Positions 58,316 to 64,000 of a stretch of DNA of 64,000 bases are shown here, piece after piece. The translations under genes and the position numbers were made by a program. The DNA is from Streptomyces sp. NBC_01237 (GTDB lineage Bacteria; Actinomycetota; Actinomycetes; Streptomycetales; Streptomycetaceae). Below the pieces are notes generated by a model. The model searched no databases, was not told where the DNA came from, and saw nothing but the letters and a program-made list of their open reading frames with translations. Position 1 is the stretch's first letter; each line of letters starts with the position of its first letter. Location: positions 4,712,001 to 4,776,000 of the forward strand of contig NZ_CP108508.1 in NCBI RefSeq assembly GCF_035917275.1. Reading direction: 5' to 3'.

Positions 58316-59307
58316 GCCGCCACCCGCTCCTTCTCCGGGTGCGCGGCCCGGGTGTGCTGGGCCTTCGCGATGTCGAGGAACGCCTCTTCGAGGGAGGCGG
58401 AACGGGCATCAAGGCCGAGCAGCTGAACACCGGACTCCCTTGCCCAGCGCAGGAGTTCGTCAAGGGATTCCTGGAGTGCGGGGGTGCGGATCTCGATCCG
58501 CTGTCCCTCCGCCGCCGCCCGCAGCGAGAGCGGCAGGCGCGCGGCGGGTACGCCGGCGGGCAGCTCGAACCGGATCCGGGCCGGCTGCCGGGCCGTGACC
58601 TCGGCGGTCGTCCCCGTGGTCACGATCCGCCCCTGGTGCATGATCGCCAGCCGGTCGGCGAGCGATTCGGCCTCTTCCAGGTAGTGCGTGGTCAGCAGCA
58701 CGGTGGTGCCGCTGTCGCGCAGCGCCCGGACGAGATCCCAGGTGTCGCGCCGCCCCTCGGCGTCGAGCCCGGTCGTCGGCTCGTCCAGGAAGAGCACCTC
58801 GGGCCGCGAGGTCAGGGCCAGCGCCAGGTCGAGACGGCGCTTCTCGCCGCCGGACAGCTGCTTGACCCGCACCCGGGTCCGCGCGGACAGGCCCACGAGG
58901 TCCAGGACCTCACCGGCGGGCCGGGCGCCACTGGTGCAGGCCGACCACATCCGTACGGTCTCGGCGACCGTCAGATCGGACGGGAAGCCGCCTTCCTGGA
59001 GCATCACCCCGGTCCGGGGGCGCACGGCGGCGCGTTCGCGGTACGGGTCGTGGCCGAGCACGCGCACGGTTCCGCTGTCGGGGCCGGCCAGGCCCTCCAA
59101 CAGCTCGACGGTGGAGGTCTTGCCTGCGCCGTTCGTCCCGAGCAGGGCGAACAGTTCGCCACGCGCCACCGAGAAGGAGATACCGGAGACCGCCTCGAAG
59201 CCGCCCGCGTAGCTGCGCCGGACGTCGGACGCCTCGATCACGGCGCCCTGCCCGGAGTCACGGCCGTGGTCCCGTCCGCTGTCGCTGAGAATGTCGTCTC
59301 TGGTCAT
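58312..59307 (-). CDS. ABC transporter ATP-binding protein
   Basis: 331 residues: Walker A G-T-N-G-A-G-K-T, Q-loop M-L-Q-E-G-G-F, signature L-S-G-G-E-K-R-R, Walker B V-L-F-L-D-E-P-T-T-G-L-D, switch His T-T-H-Y-L-E-E-A. The C-terminal ~90 residues are an extra regulatory domain common in drug/lantibiotic exporters. First gene of the exporter-kinase-regulator operon. Confidence 0.94.
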   Translation of the reverse strand: MTRDDILSDSGRDHGRDSGQGAVIEASDVRRSYAGGFEAVSGISFSVARGELFALLGTNGAGKTSTVELLEGLAGPDSGTVRVLGHDPYRERAAVRPRTGVMLQEGGFPSDLTVAETVRMWSACTSGARPAGEVLDLVGLSARTRVRVKQLSGGEKRRLDLALALTSRPEVLFLDEPTTGLDAEGRRDTWDLVRALRDSGTTVLLTTHYLEEAESLADRLAIMHQGRIVTTGTTAEVTARQPARIRFELPAGVPAARLPLSLRAAAEGQRIEIRTPALQESLDELLRWARESGVQLLGLDARSASLEEAFLDIAKAQHTRAAHPEKERVAA

Positions 59308-59458
59308 GACACCAGACTTCCGCCGGATCGGGGCCGGGAGCAGTGCGCACTGTCATCACTGCTCATGACAAACGTCATCAGGGGGTGCGGCCGACGCATG
59401 GAGATTCGGAGAGGACCCGGGACCCATGAAGGTCGGCGGAGACCGACGGGGATACGAC

Positions 59459-59490
59459 AAAGGCCCTGACCGATATCGGTCAGGGCCTTT
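59459..59490. terminator. perfect 32-bp palindromic terminator behind the tRNA-Gly pair
   Basis: AAAGGCCCTGACCGAT followed directly by its complement, ending TTT on both strands. It lies 7 bp after tRNA-Gly on the minus strand. Confidence 0.9.
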
Positions 59491-59497
59491 GATCAAG

Positions 59498-59570
59498 AGC
59501 GGACGACCAGGTTCGAACTGGCGACCTCAACCTTGGCAAGGTTGCGCTCTACCAACTGAGCTACGTCCGC
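59498..59570 (-). tRNA. tRNA-Gly(GCC), second copy
   Basis: Minus strand: GCGGACGTAGCTCAG, anticodon loop TTGCCAA, T-loop GTTCGAAC, acceptor CGTCCGC. Differs from the 55443 copy mainly in the acceptor stem and the T-stem. CCA is not encoded. Confidence 0.96.
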
Positions 59571-59650
59571 ATTGCTACCACTCGGCTTTCACCGGTGGAG
59601 TGCTCACCACTCTACCCGATCCAGCGAACTGGTCGAACAAGGTGGTGCAG

Positions 59651-59722
59651 AGCGGGTGACAGGAATTGCACACTGCGCCTTCCCCCTGGAAGGGGGATGT
59701 TCTACTACTGAACTACACCCGC
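59651..59722 (-). tRNA. tRNA-Gly(TCC)
   Basis: Minus strand: GCGGGTGTAGTTCAG, anticodon loop CTTCCAG between TCCCC and GGGGA (anticodon TCC), T-loop GCAATTC, acceptor CACCCGC. It precedes the GCC copy by 80 bp in the same orientation, so they probably share a promoter and the palindromic terminator. Confidence 0.95.
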
Positions 59723-59990
59723 ACGCTGCGTGGGATTCGGCTTTGCGGCCTCGCCCCTCGGCGTGCTCCAGACTCTAGCCGACCTGCAGGGGTGTCGCGC
59801 AAGTCGGCTCCCTGCGGGTGTCGCGCGAAGGGTCCGGAGCGGGCGCCGATGAGGGGGGTTGCGCACGGGTGCCCCGCGCCTGACGGTGCGACGGCCGAAG
59901 CGCCGACCGCGACCGACGGCCCGGCCGCGGGGCCGGGCCGTCGGTGACCGGAAGCCGTCCGGAGGCCGGGCCCCGGAGTCGTCCGCCGGG

Positions 59991-60326
59991 TCAACTCGCG
60001 GCGTGGAACGCCTCGTAGACCTTCTTGGGGATCCGGCCGCGGGCCGGCACCTCCATCCGGTGCGAGCGGGCCCAGGCGCGGACGGCCGCCGGGTCGGGGG
60101 CGAGGGCGGTGTGGCTGTACGAGGCCGGCTTCCGGCCGTGCTTGCCCGCGTTCGTCTGCTTGCGGCCGGCCGCCACGTACGGGGCCAGGGTCTTGCGCAG
60201 CTTCTTTGCATTGACGGGATTGAGGTCGATCTCGTACGTCTTCCCGTCCAGGGCGAAGGTGACCGTTTCCGCCGCTGTTCCCCCGTCGATGTCGTCGGAG
60301 AGCGTAACCACTACGCGCTGAGCCAC
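59991..60326 (-). CDS. lsr2: Lsr2 nucleoid-associated protein
   Basis: 111 residues from GTG with AAAGGA upstream. N-terminal dimerisation domain (V-V-V-T-L-S-D-D-I-D-G-G, T-Y-E-I-D-L-N) and C-terminal AT-hook-like domain ending V-R-A-W-A-R-S-H-R-M-E-V-P-A-R-G-R-I-P (R-G-R DNA-contact core). It binds AT-rich DNA and silences acquired genes such as the AT-rich cargo in this window. Confidence 0.96.
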   Translation of the reverse strand: MAQRVVVTLSDDIDGGTAAETVTFALDGKTYEIDLNPVNAKKLRKTLAPYVAAGRKQTNAGKHGRKPASYSHTALAPDPAAVRAWARSHRMEVPARGRIPKKVYEAFHAAS

Positions 60327-60723
60327 GGATATCGGTCCTTTCCTACGGCATCCTCGCGTCGGACGTGCGCTGATGCCGGCCTTCCGGCTGTTAGGCGGAT
60401 GTGGATGCGGAGGTGGATCGACTGATGTCGACTGTTCCGGCGTTCCGGTGTTCCAGGGCAATGTTGCTTTCCCCGGTAATCATTTGTACAGCGGTTGGCA
60501 CCGCATTGTGAAGCCCCGCCAATTACATCCGCGTGTCCGCATGCAATCCGGACATGATTTTTCCAGGACTTTCCCCGTGCGATGTCCCGTCCGATATCTC
60601 CGCGTGATCTGCTTCACCCGATATCTACCCGCGTAGAATTTTCGGCCAGGTACGCTGAGTGGACCCGCGGGGGTCTGGGGAACCCCCCGTAGACACAGCC
60701 GCACCACACCACCGGGAGTGCCA
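60327..60723. other. AT-richer intergenic region between lsr2 and purS
   Basis: 397 bp without a supported gene. Positions ~60440-60650 are clearly less GC-rich than the surroundings. It holds the divergent promoters of lsr2 and the purSQL operon; the AT-rich patch is a plausible Lsr2 target for autoregulation. Confidence 0.5.
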
Positions 60724-60975
60724 GTGGCACGCGTCGTAGTCGACGTCATGCTCAAGCCGGAGATCCTCGACCCGCAGGGACAGGCGGTGCAGCGTGCACT
60801 GCCGCGTCTCGGCTTCGAGGGAATCGCGGACGTTCGTCAGGGAAAGCGTTTCGAGCTGGAGGTCGAGGGGCCGGTCGACGACGCCGCCCTGGCCCGTATT
60901 CACGAGATGGCCGAGACCTTCCTCGCCAACACCGTCATCGAGGACTTCGTCGTGAAGGTCGAGGAGCCGAAGTGA
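60724..60975 (+). CDS. purS: FGAM synthase subunit PurS
   Basis: 83 residues from GTG ([19 protein letters not shown]), with [10 protein letters not shown] near the end. Small bridging subunit of formylglycinamidine ribonucleotide synthase with PurQ and PurL. Its stop overlaps the purQ GTG. Confidence 0.96.
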   Translation: MARVVVDVMLKPEILDPQGQAVQRALPRLGFEGIADVRQGKRFELEVEGPVDDAALARIHEMAETFLANTVIEDFVVKVEEPK

Positions 60976-61648
60976 CCGCTCGTATCGGAGTCGTCACCTT
61001 TCCCGGCACCCTCGACGACCAGGACAGCCTGCGGGCCGTCCGGATCGCGGGCGCCGAACCCGTATCGCTCTGGCACCGTGACAAGGACCTGCACCAGGTC
61101 GACGCGGTCATCCTGGCCGGGGGCTTCTCCTACGGCGACTACCTGCGGGCCGGGGCCATCTCCCGCTTCTCGCCGGTGATGGAGACGATCATCGAGAACG
61201 CGCGGGGCGGGATGCCGGTCCTGGGCATCTGCAACGGTTTCCAGATCCTGACCGAGGCGCACCTGCTGCCCGGCGCGATGCTGCGCAACAACCACCTCCA
61301 CTTCATCTGCCGCGATCAGACGCTGCGGGTGGAGAACGCGGAGACCGCCTGGACCTCGGACTACACCGCCGGCCAGGAGATCTCCGTACCGCTGAAGAAC
61401 ATGGACGGCCGGTACACCGCCGACGAGCACACGCTCGACGCGCTGGAGGCCGAGGGCCGTGTCGCGTTCCGCTACGTGGGCGCGAACCCCAACGGCTCAC
61501 TGCGCGACATCGCGGGCATCACCAACGCCGCGGGCAACGTCGTCGGCCTGATGCCGCACCCGGAGCACGCCGTCGAGCCGCTGATCGGAACCGGTCGCAC
61601 CGACGGCCTCGGGTTCTTCACCTCGATCATCAAGAAGCTGGTCAACGC

Positions 61649-61652
<4 letters not shown>
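60972..61652 (+). CDS. purQ: FGAM synthase glutaminase subunit PurQ
   Basis: 226 residues, class I glutamine amidotransferase: [17 protein letters not shown] (nucleophile Cys), M-P-H-P-E-H-A (catalytic His, Glu). GTGA overlap with purS, ATGA overlap with purL. Confidence 0.97.
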
Positions 61653-63898
<2,246 letters not shown>

Positions 63899-63914
63899 GC
63901 CGTTTCCGCCTCTT

Positions 63915-63951
63915 CGAAGCCCCTGCCCGGTCCGTCCGGGCAGGGGCTTCG
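63915..63951 (+). terminator. terminator after purL
   Basis: CGAAGCCCCTGCCCGG at 63915-63930 pairs with CCGGGCAGGGGCTTCG at 63936-63951. Confidence 0.92.
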
Positions 63952-63973
63952 GCGTATCCACTGTTGAATGAGA

Positions 63974-63989
63974 TTACGTAATTACGTAA
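63974..63989. promoter_or_regulatory. perfect 16-bp palindrome made of two TTACGTAA units
   Basis: TTACGTAATTACGTAA is its own reverse complement and is each half repeated. In high-GC DNA at the right edge of the window it looks like an operator for the next gene, which lies outside. Confidence 0.5.
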
Positions 63990-64000
63990 GGTTGAGTCAT

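Overview
The window is high-GC actinobacterial chromosome, almost certainly Streptomyces. The base composition, the frequent GTG starts, the gene order purL-purQ-purS / lsr2 / purC / purD / dnaX / SRP RNA, the fused cobIJ, and a pSAM2-like integrated conjugative element all support this.

Layout. 1-1816: end of an unknown protein and a helix-turn-helix protein. 1823-11498: cobalamin block (cbiD, cobK, cobIJ, cobH, cobG) with the cobaltochelatase gene cobN behind a cobalamin riboswitch. 11583-15966: a membrane protein, a secreted lysyl-oxidase-like protein with a Met/His-rich insert, and a secreted propeller protein. 16205-21633: a TIR-domain gene facing a three-gene overlapping operon (class III nucleotide cyclase, degenerate P-loop helical-repeat protein, 302-residue unknown), preceded by a Crp/Fnr-type cyclic-nucleotide receptor. 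21829-25158: an SBD-HNH (phosphorothioate-DNA type) endonuclease and a helicase-associated-domain protein.

25471-46195: an actinomycete integrative and conjugative element (AICE) in the 3' end of tRNA-Ser(GGA), bounded by a 118-bp direct repeat. It carries regulators (GntR, XRE, two NUDIX, HD), Spd-type spread proteins, a TraB/FtsK translocase with a clt-like repeat array, a primase-polymerase and ATPase for replication, an iteron-rich origin, xis and int. A 4.2-kb Tn554-like transposon (tyrosine recombinase, HTH protein, large zinc-ribbon recombinase, passenger) is nested inside it and splits an RRQRL-type zinc protein gene.

46228-64000: conserved core, with SRP RNA, dnaX, purD, a degenerate M48-like membrane protein, a DMFase-beta-like protein, purC, tRNA-Gly genes, a two-component/ABC exporter operon, lsr2, purS-purQ-purL.

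The best candidate for an undescribed system is the 16.2-21.6 kb locus. The cyclase keeps all visible class III catalytic residues. Its C-terminal tail carries two copies, spaced exactly 30 residues apart, of a motif that appears once, without gaps, at the N-terminus of the neighbouring P-loop protein. This is the arrangement expected of a homotypic signalling module. Together with the cNMP receptor and the TIR gene it looks like a cyclic-nucleotide-linked defence or stress-signalling system. All functional statements here come from reading motifs; no searches were run.
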